Shown here: positions 1-8,296 of the stretch, piece by piece | How the letters are laid out: every line of letters begins with the position of its first letter | Numbering within the stretch: the first letter of the stretch is position 1 | Source of the DNA: Candidatus Azobacteroides sp. | GTDB taxonomy: Bacteria > Bacteroidota > Bacteroidia > Bacteroidales > Azobacteroidaceae | Length of the DNA stretch: 57,169 bases | Reading direction: 5' to 3' | Assembly (NCBI GenBank): GCA_009783445.1 | Contig: WRFY01000121.1 | Span: 1-57,169, forward strand | Position numbers and translations under genes: made by a program | The notes under the pieces: generated by a model | The model's input: only the letters and a program-made list of their open reading frames with translations | The model's database searches: none | Told to the model about the DNA's origin: nothing

Positions 1-14
1 TTTTCCGTGCTTTT

Positions 15-164
15 TATTAACCTTATTTTTGAAAGTTCCCTTCGTAGCCGAGGATAATGACATATTCCCCTCCCCTTATTAATTAATTGAAAATAAGAGA
101 ATAAGGGAGAATGTCAAGAGGACTGTCAAGGCTATTGAGGGCGCCTTCGAAAATAAGGTTAATA
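15..164. repeat. Long imperfect palindrome (about 150 bp)
   Basis: The arm TATTAACCTTATTTTTGAA (15-33) is the reverse complement, with one mismatch, of 146-164. Inside it the arms keep matching with small gaps: TAGCC near 43-47 against GGCTA near 130-134, and TGACAT..CCCCTTATT against AATAAGGGAGAATGTCA. The centre (about 77-107) is itself palindromic. The whole unit could fold into one long hairpin. It lies beyond the 3' end of the minus-strand gene starting at 1018, so it could be a terminator or a MITE/REP-like repeat. No coding potential was seen in 1-229. Confidence 0.6.
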
Positions 165-229
165 GATAAGGAACTAATCCATTGAACGCATTTTCTAAAA
201 AAATGAACTTACATTTTTTATAGTCTGCC

Positions 230-1018
230 CTATGGCAAGGAAGGGAGAGCGCTAATCCAACGGTTCAAACTGTCGAGTAGGAGAGGGGAATCTTTTCGTA
301 CCGCCCACGCCTGCAACTGAGTAAAACTAATGTCCGTATTGATGTCGATTCCAGGGAATAGGGTCTTGTTTTTCAATGCGATTTTTTTATCGACGACGGC
401 ATAATCAATTTGCCGGTACGCTACCATATATAATATTTGCTCCTGCGTATAATCGTCCAGTTCTTTGATGTAAATAGGTTCGGCAATTTCTTCCGACAAG
501 TTTCGCAGTCGGAGGATGCAAGGCGAATTCTTGGGAACAAAAATAGTTTTGCGGCCCAATTCGATTTGGTTTCGTATCAAAGGACGGTCTTTGGAGTCGA
601 TGGGTTTTCGCTGGATTAAAACTTGTTTGTTGTGCGCGATGGGAACGGTAAATGCCAGCGTCTTTTTGCCCTCGTTTGTAACCGGAATATTCAGCGCAAT
701 GACGTCGTAGGTTTTATTCTCTAATTTTTGAATGCAAGTTTTCAGGCTATTTTCCAGGAATATATTGACTTTCAATCCCGAACGTTTTTCAATGTATTTG
801 CAAAGTTCGTATTGCATTCCTGCAATGGAATCTCCCGACACATAGTAATCGACCAAATTGTATTCGGTGACGATATTTAAAGCGCTGTCTGCCGCTATCT
901 CCGGCCAGTCTCTGGGAGCGCTTGAGGAATAAAAAAATCTGTGACATACAAGGTATGCCACAGAAAGACCGATGAGAATACTCATGATGATCGCACATGT
1001 TCGTTTTTTGTAAGCCAT
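230..1018 (-). CDS. Periplasmic solute-binding-like protein (SBP_bac_3 / MltF N-domain type)
   Basis: A 262-residue protein with one N-terminal membrane segment (about residues 10-27), then a domain that reads like family 3 solute-binding proteins: LNIVTEYNLVDYYV, then GMQYELCKYIEKRSGLKVN (the usual 'G.dyel...a..lgl.v' stretch), and later YDVIALNIPVT. This fold binds amino acids in transporters and also forms the N-terminal regulatory half of the lytic transglycosylase MltF. Here the protein ends after the binding domain, with no transglycosylase domain, and no ABC permease or ATPase is nearby. It is probably a membrane-anchored periplasmic sensor or binding protein. It lies 12 bp downstream of the DUF2807 gene on the same strand and is probably cotranscribed with it. 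The ligand is unknown. Confidence 0.6.
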   Translation of the reverse strand: MAYKKRTCAIIMSILIGLSVAYLVCHRFFYSSSAPRDWPEIAADSALNIVTEYNLVDYYVSGDSIAGMQYELCKYIEKRSGLKVNIFLENSLKTCIQKLENKTYDVIALNIPVTNEGKKTLAFTVPIAHNKQVLIQRKPIDSKDRPLIRNQIELGRKTIFVPKNSPCILRLRNLSEEIAEPIYIKELDDYTQEQILYMVAYRQIDYAVVDKKIALKNKTLFPGIDINTDISFTQLQAWAVRKDSPLLLDSLNRWISALPSLP

Positions 1019-1030
1019 ACCTTTCTGTAT

Positions 1031-1759
1031 TTACTGACGGACATTGCTGTTTCCCGATGTGTTGACGGAAATATTTCTCGATGTCAAATTTTGGACATCA
1101 ATATCAGAATTTTCTGACGCGGTAGCGCTTGCATAGTTGGCATTTCCGCTCACGTGAACGCTGGAACCTTCCGAAGCCGTTACAAATAAGTTGCCTGTAA
1201 GACTTAAGTCGATTTTCATGTCGCTGCCTCCAATGGCAGACAAAAAGCAATTTCTACTTTGCAAAGATTCGATAGCGCAATCAGAGGCTCCAGAACTCGA
1301 AATTGTTGTATTTCCGGAGACGGTCAAAGAAGTGATATGAATATCGGAACCTCCCGAAGCGGTGGCTTGAAAAGAAGTTCTGCAATTCAGATTATCGGCA
1401 TAAAAGTCGGATCCGTCAGACAGCGTTATTTCGCTAAGCATAGACGAAGAAACATACACTTTGATGGCCTTATTTTTCTTAACAATGTGGAAGACGCTTT
1501 TGTCCTTTTCCCGCGAAATAATCAGCGCATCGTCTTCCACATCGGTAGTAATTTTCTTAATCATCTCTTCATCAGCTTCTATTTCAATTGTTTTTGAATT
1601 TTCCTGAGTAAAATAAACGTCAATACCCAATTCCACTCGTATTTCCTGAAACGAATCCACTCGCCGAGTTTCAGTTACAACAGCAGCCTTAACACTGCAA
1701 ACACTGGAAACAAACGCACAAAGTAATAATGCTAAATTTTTGATTTTCATTGTTTTCAA
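1031..1759 (-). CDS. Secreted DUF2807 (GIN domain) protein
   Basis: A 242-residue protein with a signal peptide (about residues 1-25, ending KAA). The mature part begins with the typical TETRRVDSFQEIRVELGIDVYF pattern of the DUF2807 'putative auto-transporter adhesin head' domain. It then runs as a right-handed beta-helix-like series in which a turn of the form SGGSD, SGASD, IGGSD, SEGSS, SENSD or SGNSN recurs about every 20 residues. Such proteins are abundant in Bacteroidota and are exported. Their exact function is not established. It is the first gene of a two-gene unit with the binding-protein-like gene 12 bp downstream. Confidence 0.8.
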   Translation of the reverse strand: MKTMKIKNLALLLCAFVSSVCSVKAAVVTETRRVDSFQEIRVELGIDVYFTQENSKTIEIEADEEMIKKITTDVEDDALIISREKDKSVFHIVKKNKAIKVYVSSSMLSEITLSDGSDFYADNLNCRTSFQATASGGSDIHITSLTVSGNTTISSSGASDCAIESLQSRNCFLSAIGGSDMKIDLSLTGNLFVTASEGSSVHVSGNANYASATASENSDIDVQNLTSRNISVNTSGNSNVRQ

Positions 1760-1841
1760 ATTTTGATGGTTAATTTTTATTTTTGAGTATAGTGATCTAT
1801 ACCTTAGGTTAATTTTCTTAAACTGTTTTTTTTTAATAATT

Positions 1842-2183
1842 TCAATTTGCTATATTCAAGTCTTTCTGATGGAGATTGAATTCAAAATTGCTTGACAAAT
1901 CCAGCAAAGATAAGTCGCTATGCCTACAATAAATAAAGGGTTTTGCATCCTTGAATGCCTTGGCTTTCAAGGATGCAGAAACTAACACTAAATCAATAGC
2001 GAAAAAGCCGTAAAAATTGTTCATTTGTATTTTTTCATCTTTCAGGTCGGCAGAGAGCATTAATTGGGTGAATGTTGTGTGATAAGAAACCGCAATCGGG
2101 TCGTTGATTTTTTGAGAAGGCCTTCCATAAGACAATCTTGGGAGCCTCTTATATAAGGTGAATAATAGTAAACGCTTTTTCAT
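1842..2183 (-). CDS. Hypothetical protein, doubtful
   Basis: A 113-residue open frame on the minus strand. It begins with a basic, hydrophobic stretch (MKKRLLLFTLYKRLPRL) but has no convincing signal peptidase site, no motif I recognise and no strong promoter. It sits 82 bp upstream of the DUF2807 gene on the same strand. It may be a real small protein, a decayed gene or chance. I keep it because the stretch is otherwise empty. Confidence 0.25.
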   Translation of the reverse strand: MKKRLLLFTLYKRLPRLSYGRPSQKINDPIAVSYHTTFTQLMLSADLKDEKIQMNNFYGFFAIDLVLVSASLKAKAFKDAKPFIYCRHSDLSLLDLSSNFEFNLHQKDLNIAN

Positions 2184-2244
2184 GACTTTTCAATATTAGA
2201 TATTTCTTCCCTTTGGTCTTATGAAGTTTATGGTTGCAATCAAC

Positions 2245-2294
2245 TTATTTCCGCTTGTTCTTCCGGAATGGACGCGGGAGGAAGCTGGAAATAA
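2245..2294. other. Intergenic hairpin (in 2184-2535)
   Basis: TTATTTCC (2245-2252) pairs with GGAAATAA (2287-2294), and inside it CTTCC (2260-2264) pairs with GGAAG (2280-2284). This two-tier stem lies in a 380-bp gap before the methyltransferase gene, in which I see nothing else except its promoter. There is no U-tract, so it is not a classical terminator. It may be a structured leader or chance. Confidence 0.3.
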
Positions 2295-2535
2295 ACGCTC
2301 CTCTCGCTATTTTGTATCCCGCAATTAATCTATACCTGCAACTCTTAATCGAAAATTACCTCTAAATGAAGAGAAAAATTCATTACTTATATCCATGAAG
2401 CAGTGTTGATTCCGCCGATACAAAACTTTTTACAAAAGTAAGATTTATTTTTTATATTATCTATTTTCAATTTGCCTTTTATTCTTATTTGATTAAATTT
2501 AACAAAAGCTTTATGCCTGTGATAATAAAAAAAAC

Positions 2536-2543
2536 TATTTTTG
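2536..2543 (+). promoter_or_regulatory. Bacteroidota -7 box TATTTTTG
   Basis: TATTTTTG matches the Bacteroidota primary sigma -7 consensus TAnnTTTG and lies 21 bp before the ATG at 2564. No clear TTTG -33 element is present. Its position inside the longer possible reading frame argues for the 2564 start of the methyltransferase. Confidence 0.45.
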
Positions 2544-2563
2544 TAGAAAAAACAATTCGATAT

Positions 2564-3289
2564 ATGTCTGTACAACTCGTTCTCATACCGGTCACTCTGG
2601 GTCAAACGTCTGTTTCTAAAGCGCTTCCAGCTTATAATAGAGAACTTATATTGTCTATTCAATATTTTGTAGTGGAAGATATACGCAGCGCTCGGCGTTT
2701 TTTGAAGCAGTTGGATTCGGATATTCGTCTGGAGGCCATCACCTTTTTTACATTAAATAAGCACACTTCGAAAGAAGAACTTTCCGGTTTCCTGCAGCCG
2801 CTCGGCGAAGGACATTCGGTAGGGATTCTCTCGGAAGCCGGTTGTCCGGCAGTAGCCGATCCGGGAGGAGAACTGGTATTTCTTGCTCAGCAAAAAGACA
2901 TTCCTGTTGTTCCCCTGGTGGGACCATCCTCCATTTTGCTGGCCTTGATGGCTTCCGGATTTAATGGTCAGAATTTTGCATTCGAGGGTTATCTGCCAGT
3001 CGATAGCGGCCTGCGGATAAAAACATTGAAGCGATTGGAGCAGCGGCTGACTATTGAAAATCAAACGCAGATTTTTATAGAGACGCCGTATCGCAACCAT
3101 AAATTGCTGGAAGATATAATCAAAACATGCAAGCCGGCTACTTACTTGTGTATAGCCGCGGATATTACTTTAGAAACGGAATGGATTAAAACAAAAAGTA
3201 TTAAGGAATGGAAAAAACACCTTCCGGAATTATCCAAACGACCTTGTATCTTTGCCCTTGGGCAACCGTCTGTCAATGCATCTTTATAA
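2564..3289 (+). CDS. SAM-dependent methyltransferase, RsmI-like tetrapyrrole methylase family
   Basis: A 241-residue protein. Recognisable family elements: ILSEAGCPAVADPG (compare RsmI SDAGTPLISDPG), LVGPSSILLALMASGF (the Gly-Pro-Ser SAM-binding loop) and IETPYRNHKLLEDI. RsmI methylates the 2'-O of C1402 of 16S rRNA. This protein is shorter than the usual 270-290 residues and its N-terminus (SVQLVLIPVTLGQ) departs from the standard LYLVPTPIGN, so it is probably the second, divergent Bacteroidota paralogue rather than RsmI itself. An in-frame start 75 bp upstream exists, but a promoter box lies between the two, so the 2564 ATG is preferred. It is monocistronic by position. Confidence 0.75.
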   Translation: MSVQLVLIPVTLGQTSVSKALPAYNRELILSIQYFVVEDIRSARRFLKQLDSDIRLEAITFFTLNKHTSKEELSGFLQPLGEGHSVGILSEAGCPAVADPGGELVFLAQQKDIPVVPLVGPSSILLALMASGFNGQNFAFEGYLPVDSGLRIKTLKRLEQRLTIENQTQIFIETPYRNHKLLEDIIKTCKPATYLCIAADITLETEWIKTKSIKEWKKHLPELSKRPCIFALGQPSVNASL

Positions 3290-3310
3290 GAGTTAAACAA
3301 TCTTATATCG

Positions 3311-3341
3311 TTGGTTTAAACGCATTTTTTGTTTATCTTTG
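3311..3341 (+). promoter_or_regulatory. Promoter of the AraC-family gene
   Basis: TTGG (3311-3314) followed after 19 bp by TATCTTTG (3334-3341), a full match to TAnnTTTG. Transcription would start near 3348, so the usable start codon is the ATG at 3366, not the upstream TTG that overlaps the promoter. Confidence 0.6.
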
Positions 3342-3365
3342 CATAACACGGAAATTCTGAGGACT

Positions 3366-4232
3366 ATGAAAACGAATCAGGAAGAAGTGATGCTGGAACA
3401 TCCGACGACTCTGGGAGAAAAAATTCCAAATAGTTGGCAAAGTTTACACTTCTCAAAAAATTGCACTCTGGAAAACAATACTTCTTATGACGCAACCATC
3501 TTTTTTGTAATCAAAGGAAGCATTTACTTTTCCATTGAAAATGCGGAAAATCATCGAATCGGTGCGCAAGAAATGTGCGTCATTTCGAGCGAAAATTCAG
3601 GAAAGATGAAAGTGGAGGAAAACACGCATATCATGATGTGTTCGTTTCAAATTGAATCTCTTGTCTCTGAGCAAAACGCGATTAATGAATTAATGAATCA
3701 GGAAGGCGATCAATCGGGTCGTTTTGAAAAACTTCCAATCAAAGAACGAATCGGCGGTTATCTCGGCGAATTGGATTTATGCTTGCAAGAAGGCTTAGAT
3801 TCGGCCTATTTTCAGGAAATTAAAAGACGGGAATTATTTTTATTATTATTTTTTTATTACTCCAAGCAAAGCCTGGCAAAGTTTTTGCAAGGTATTTTAT
3901 TTGAAGATATTCAATTCAGGGGATTCATAATGAAGAACTATCAAAGGGTTAAAAATGTGCAAGATCTAGCAGTTTTGGCTAATTATTCGACGTCGGGATT
4001 CATAAAAAGATTTCACCGGTGCTTTAATGAATCGCCGTATAAGTGGATGCAGAGGCAAAAAGCGAGTCAAATTTTGTTTGATATCAAAGGAGGAACAAAA
4101 TCGTTGCAGGAAATAGCCACCTTGTACAATTTCTCATCCTATCAGCACTTTGCGAATTTTTGCAAAGTACAGTTCGGTTTTCCTCCTACGAGAATTCTTG
4201 ATAAATATGTGGTAAATGAATCGAGTAATTAA
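3366..4232 (+). CDS. AraC-family transcriptional regulator
   Basis: A 288-residue protein. The N-terminal part (about 1-130) reads as a cupin-like sensing domain (ATIFFVIKGSIYFSIENAEN). The C-terminal 90 residues contain the double helix-turn-helix of the AraC family: VQDLAVLANYSTSGFIKRFHRCFNESPYKWM, then SLQEIATLYNFSSYQHFANFCKVQFGFPPTRI. It probably activates or represses a nearby unit in response to a small ligand. The target is not evident; the envelope gene run starting at 4347 is the nearest downstream unit. The start is fixed by the promoter box ending at 3341. Confidence 0.85.
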   Translation: MKTNQEEVMLEHPTTLGEKIPNSWQSLHFSKNCTLENNTSYDATIFFVIKGSIYFSIENAENHRIGAQEMCVISSENSGKMKVEENTHIMMCSFQIESLVSEQNAINELMNQEGDQSGRFEKLPIKERIGGYLGELDLCLQEGLDSAYFQEIKRRELFLLLFFYYSKQSLAKFLQGILFEDIQFRGFIMKNYQRVKNVQDLAVLANYSTSGFIKRFHRCFNESPYKWMQRQKASQILFDIKGGTKSLQEIATLYNFSSYQHFANFCKVQFGFPPTRILDKYVVNESSN

Positions 4233-4296
4233 AAGAAAGGTAAAAATACATGTTAATTGGGCAAAAATATATGAGTGTTAATTATATTAAAGGGTG

Positions 4297-4304
4297 TATC
4301 TTTG
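4297..4304 (+). promoter_or_regulatory. Bacteroidota -7 box TATCTTTG
   Basis: TATCTTTG lies 42 bp upstream of the small gene at 4347 and matches TAnnTTTG perfectly. The -33 region has no strong TTTG. It probably drives the 4347-6539 gene pair. Confidence 0.5.
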
Positions 4305-4346
4305 CTGCGTTTTAGTACACTCTGGTATATGTAAAAATTTATTGCA

Positions 4347-4628
4347 ATGGCAAAACAAACATCTATTGCGCACCAAAAGTATGTTTTGGAGCAGTTTCTA
4401 TTATTACTTTCCGGCTTCGAAAACGAATTTAAGAGTCTGGTTCAAAGATATGAACAAAGTATTACCACTCTTTATGAGGATTTAGGATTGATCGAGGAAA
4501 TATATGAAGATTATAGAAATCTATATATGACTCCGCTAAAAACGGCTATGATGGAATTGATTTCGAGAATCAGAGAGGAAGACATTCCTTTTATAGAGAA
4601 AGAAATTGATTTTATGTCGTCGCGATAG
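4347..4628 (+). CDS. Small conserved-looking hypothetical protein
   Basis: A 93-residue, acidic, probably all-helical cytoplasmic protein without a signal peptide or membrane segment. Heptad-like stretches (LEQFLLLLSGFENEFKSLVQ and IEEIYEDYRNLYMTPLKTAM) suggest a small helical bundle. I do not recognise a family. It lies 24 bp upstream of the HU-domain gene and shares its promoter, so the two products may act together. Confidence 0.6.
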   Translation: MAKQTSIAHQKYVLEQFLLLLSGFENEFKSLVQRYEQSITTLYEDLGLIEEIYEDYRNLYMTPLKTAMMELISRIREEDIPFIEKEIDFMSSR

Positions 4629-4652
4629 TTAAATTAATTATCTTTTATCATT

Positions 4653-6539
4653 ATGAATGAATACTCTGGAAAAGTTAAGGGACTAATTGATGGAAAGATC
4701 CAGAAAGAATCGGTGGGGTCGATTATTGCGGATGTTTTATTGAAAGGACGGAATGTCGTGATTCCGGGCTTAGGGTATTTGGAATTAAAACCTCTTTCGA
4801 ATCGATATGCCGTTTTATTTAGAGCTGCGAAATCGGAAGCTGAAATGGAATCAACGCAGCATTTTTTCGGAGGATATGAAAAAGAAGAATTTTTGTCGCT
4901 GATTTATCATTTTGTATCTGCCCCCCTAATGGAAGGAAAAGTAGTTTCATGGCCTGAATTAGGTTTTTTTCACCCAATTAAAAATGAAGATGGAAGCTTA
5001 CGTATTTCATTCACTCCCTCCAATTCATTCCGCAAGCAAGTAAGTGGAGTGAATTTTTTAGTGAATGAAGAATTAAACAAAATTCTTTCAAACGACGAGG
5101 TTAAAACGATCGGCGAGATTAAAAAAGTCGAAGAGATTAAACGACTTGAAGAAGTTAGAAAGATCGAAGAAGAAGCGAAAAAAATCAAAGAAGAAGCGAA
5201 ACGACTTGAAACTAAGAAAATCGAAGAAGAAGCAAGAAAAATCGAGGAAGAAGCCAAACGAATCGAAGAAGAGGAGGCCAAAAGGCAGGAAACTAAACGA
5301 TTAGAAGAAGAAGCCAAACGGATCGAAGAAGAAGAGGCCAAAAGACTGGAAGCCAAATGGCTCGAAGAAGAAGCCAAACGGCTCGAAGAAGAAGCCAAAC
5401 GACTGGAGGCCAAACGGCTCGAAGAAGAAGAGGCCAGACGACGGGAAGAAGCTAAAAAACTTGAAGAAGAAGAGGCCAAACGACTGGAGGCTAAACGGCT
5501 CGAAGAAGAAGCAAGAAGACTGGAAGAAGAAGCCAAAAAACTCGAAGAGGAAGAGATTAAACGGCGGGAAGAAGAAGCGAAGAGAATTGAAGCGAAAAAA
5601 CGGGAAGAAGAAATTAAAAAGTTCGAAGCGAAACGACTGGAAGAAATTAAAAAAATTGAAGAAGCGAAAAGTAAAAAGGAAGAAATCAAAAAAAAGGAAG
5701 AACCAGAAATTATAATAGCCGCTAAGAAAACAGAAGAAACGACGGCGCCTATAATTGAGAAAACAAAGGTTGAAAAACCAAAGGAATTATCGAGCGAAGA
5801 ATTGGAGAGGTTGCTCTTTGAAGATTCGAAAAAGACGTTTGCCTCAAAAGAACCGGAAAAAATTGCCGGCGAGGAAAAAACGGAGAAAGTGGAAGAAGAC
5901 GAGTGGGTCGAATATACCCCTTTTTTCAAAACAAGACAAGCAAAACAAACGATTCGGGACCACGAAAGCGAAGAAATAGAAGAAGTGGAGGAGGAATTGC
6001 CTGTCGATTTAGAAATAAAAAAATGGCGAGAAGAACGGAATAACAAATATCGTGAGCCGGAAGTGAAAATCGAGTTTTCCAAACCAGCTGATCAAAAAGT
6101 AATTAACAAAACAAAAGAAAGAAAAGGAAAGAATGAAAAAGATGAAAAAAGAACCGTGCATTTACGCGCGAAGAATGATTCCAAGCGATGGAATAGAAGC
6201 GCATTAGGGTTTATGATGTTGTTTGTTGCCGTAATCATAGCGTTAGGTATGATGGTGAAAATTTTTTCTTCCAAGGAAAAAAATAAATCAACCAATTTAG
6301 AGCAACAACAAGTAGTAGGCTCCCTTCCCTATTTGGCCGAACAAAATTATGGAAATCCTGCTTTTTGGGTATATATCTACGAAGCAAATCGTGATAAATT
6401 GACTTCTCCGATCAATATACCTGCGAAAATAGAACTGGAAATTCCCGATTTGTCTGAATATAACGTCGATGTGAAAGACAGTCTGGAGATCAAAAGAGCA
6501 AAAGTGATGTCTGATATGATTTTGAAACAAAAGTATTAA
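4653..6539 (+). CDS. HU-CCDC81-type domain / charged helix / TM / LysM-like envelope protein
   Basis: A 628-residue protein. Residues about 1-145 read as an HU-CCDC81 tandem domain (VIPGLGYLELKP, then SWPELGFFHPIKNEDGSLRISFTPS), found in Bacteroidota proteins that couple the cell interior to the envelope. Residues about 148-355 are an almost uninterrupted Glu/Lys/Arg/Ala-rich stretch built on EEAKRLEEEAKRLEAK-like units, expected to form a long single charged helix or coiled coil. A transmembrane segment lies near 518-540 (ALGFMMLFVAVIIALGMMV). The last 75 residues (LPYLAEQNYGNPAFWVYIYE, then ANRDKL, then IELEIPDL) resemble a LysM peptidoglycan-binding module; a SPOR module is more usual in this family. 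This gives a cytoplasmic DNA-binding-like head, a long spacer and a periplasmic wall-binding tail. It is cotranscribed with the 93-residue gene. Confidence 0.75.
   Translation: MNEYSGKVKGLIDGKIQKESVGSIIADVLLKGRNVVIPGLGYLELKPLSNRYAVLFRAAKSEAEMESTQHFFGGYEKEEFLSLIYHFVSAPLMEGKVVSWPELGFFHPIKNEDGSLRISFTPSNSFRKQVSGVNFLVNEELNKILSNDEVKTIGEIKKVEEIKRLEEVRKIEEEAKKIKEEAKRLETKKIEEEARKIEEEAKRIEEEEAKRQETKRLEEEAKRIEEEEAKRLEAKWLEEEAKRLEEEAKRLEAKRLEEEEARRREEAKKLEEEEAKRLEAKRLEEEARRLEEEAKKLEEEEIKRREEEAKRIEAKKREEEIKKFEAKRLEEIKKIEEAKSKKEEIKKKEEPEIIIAAKKTEETTAPIIEKTKVEKPKELSSEELERLLFEDSKKTFASKEPEKIAGEEKTEKVEEDEWVEYTPFFKTRQAKQTIRDHESEEIEEVEEELPVDLEIKKWREERNNKYREPEVKIEFSKPADQKVINKTKERKGKNEKDEKRTVHLRAKNDSKRWNRSALGFMMLFVAVIIALGMMVKIFSSKEKNKSTNLEQQQVVGSLPYLAEQNYGNPAFWVYIYEANRDKLTSPINIPAKIELEIPDLSEYNVDVKDSLEIKRAKVMSDMILKQKY
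5100..5705 (+). repeat. Imperfect coding repeats for the charged helix
   Basis: The region is made of degenerate units such as GAAGAAGCCAAACGGCTCG and GAAGAGGAGGCCAAACGAC. It is almost pure purine on the plus strand and encodes Glu/Ala/Lys/Arg. Units differ in length by whole codons, so the stretch is likely to vary in copy number between strains. Long complementary frames here are artefacts of this composition. Confidence 0.7.
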
Positions 6540-6601
6540 CATGAAAAATTTTAGGAGAATTAATGAAATTAACTGAATTAACTAAATTAAATGGAAATAA
6601 T

Positions 6602-8287
6602 ATGAAAAGATTAATTATTACTTTGTTATCGTCCATCGCGTTTTTGGTGGTTGTGGGGCAAAGCAATCCTACGGTAGTAGTGGGAGACATGAAAATTGCC
6701 GCGAATGGGACGATGAAATCTGTGGGGGCCGTAAATATGAAAGCAACCGATGTGCAGAATTCCAGAATGGTGAACAATGGAACGCTCAATGTGGCGGGAG
6801 GAGGAATTATTTTTTATTCAGCTCCGGGTAAAGACGGTTTGCTATTGACTAATGAAGGGGCTACTGTAACGGCGCCTACCGATTCAAGGAATGTAAAAAT
6901 GCATAAGGTTTTTGAGGATAATGAATTTTATTATGCCATCTCTTTTCCTTTTGATGTGAATACCAATTCGATTACAAATGCCGCTACGGGCGAAGTCCTT
7001 TCGGTAAACTACGACCCAAGCGATGGCGTTTCGTATAAAGGTTTGTATATATTTGAGTATGATTCTCAAAACCGAGCTAATACAGGTCTGTTCGGGAGTA
7101 ATTGGAAAAATTTTTCCGGTTCGGTTCTAAAAAGGGGAACGGGCTACAGGATATTGTCTTATGATGCACCCGAGGTGGAATTTCCTGCGGCTACCTATCC
7201 ATCTTCAAACTCAGATTCGTTATTTGCTTACAGCAATAAAAACTTGAACGGTCTGATCGATTATATAAAGAGAGACGCTTCGGGTAACCCCTCCCAGGTT
7301 GGAGATTATCCGGAAGGACGGGGCTGGAATTATATCGGCGGATTGAATACAAGCGCTTTCGACTTGAGAAAAGCGCTGGATTTTACCATTGATGGTAGTA
7401 ATGAGTGGAATCAGGCCATTTACTACATGAAGCCTAATGAAACTTATGTGCAATTACTTCTTCGAGTCAATGATGCAATCGCTTCTCCTTATGTTCCATT
7501 TTTTGTTCAGGTAAGGGGAGGAGATAATTCAGGAAATGCTACAATTGCGGCACACTTTTATAAAGATGGAGTTACTATAAGCGATGCAGTTCCTACTGAT
7601 TTTCGAGCTTCTGAGGCTGCCAACGAAGACGTTATTTGCTCCTTGACTCTTCGAAGCGATCTTCGGGACGACGATTCAGATGATATTTACCTTGTATTTG
7701 GCGACAAATACAAGGATGAGTATCGAATACAAGAAGACGCTGTCAAAATGTTTTCGAACAATGAACCACAGTTGTGGGCCAATGTAAATTCTATTCAACT
7801 ATTTGCCAACGCGCTTCCACGAGACGGAGAGGGAAAAGTGGTGAATCTGGGCTTTTCTGTACCGAAAGCTGGACAGTATACATTTGAATTCGCTAATAAA
7901 CTCGGTGATGGTCAGTTTGTAAAAAAAGCGATACTGGAGGATAAAACCACGGGAACCCAAACCGACGTTTTGACGAAAACGTATTCGTTTACTGCAAACG
8001 ATGCGTCGAAGGCGAGCGATCGTTTTGTACTATACGTCAATCGCTCTGCCACGGGAATCGATGCAGTGGAAAGCCCCACAGTTTATGCTTACGTGCAGGA
8101 CGGTCGGTTGACGGTTAAAAATGTGGCGAACGGCGATAAGATACAGGTAGTGGATTTGGCTGGACGGGTCGTTGCCTCAGGCATTGCTCAATCCAGCGAG
8201 TTTTCAACCCTGTTGAACCAAAAAGGAGTCTTCATTGTCAATGTGAAAGGCGAAAAAAATGCGGTTTTGAAAGTCCTGAGTAAATGA
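6602..8287 (+). CDS. Secreted protein with T9SS type A sorting domain
   Basis: A 561-residue protein. It has a signal peptide (about residues 1-20, MKRLIITLLSSIAFLVVVGQ) and a large beta-rich, Asn/Thr/Gly-rich body. The C-terminal part of about 65 residues (RLTVKNVANGDKIQVVDLAG, then RVVASG, ending KNAVLKVLSK) fits the type IX secretion sorting domain, which is cleaved when the cargo reaches the cell surface. The start at 6602 is preferred over an upstream ATG at 6563 because the signal peptide begins directly there. The body matches no enzyme family I know. The T9SS machinery itself is not in this window. It heads a run of secreted proteins leading into the polysaccharide export genes. Confidence 0.75.
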   Translation: MKRLIITLLSSIAFLVVVGQSNPTVVVGDMKIAANGTMKSVGAVNMKATDVQNSRMVNNGTLNVAGGGIIFYSAPGKDGLLLTNEGATVTAPTDSRNVKMHKVFEDNEFYYAISFPFDVNTNSITNAATGEVLSVNYDPSDGVSYKGLYIFEYDSQNRANTGLFGSNWKNFSGSVLKRGTGYRILSYDAPEVEFPAATYPSSNSDSLFAYSNKNLNGLIDYIKRDASGNPSQVGDYPEGRGWNYIGGLNTSAFDLRKALDFTIDGSNEWNQAIYYMKPNETYVQLLLRVNDAIASPYVPFFVQVRGGDNSGNATIAAHFYKDGVTISDAVPTDFRASEAANEDVICSLTLRSDLRDDDSDDIYLVFGDKYKDEYRIQEDAVKMFSNNEPQLWANVNSIQLFANALPRDGEGKVVNLGFSVPKAGQYTFEFANKLGDGQFVKKAILEDKTTGTQTDVLTKTYSFTANDASKASDRFVLYVNRSATGIDAVESPTVYAYVQDGRLTVKNVANGDKIQVVDLAGRVVASGIAQSSEFSTLLNQKGVFIVNVKGEKNAVLKVLSK

Positions 8288-8296
8288 GGCAATCGA

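Noticed and set aside
2387-2662. A 91-codon minus-strand frame across the methyltransferase promoter
   Set aside because: It overlaps the promoter and 5' end of a well-supported plus-strand gene and is AT-driven.
4970-6082. A 370-codon minus-strand frame inside the coiled-coil gene
   Set aside because: It is the complement of the purine-rich Glu/Lys/Ala repeat, which gives a Ser/Leu-rich frame without stops. The plus-strand gene has recognisable domains.
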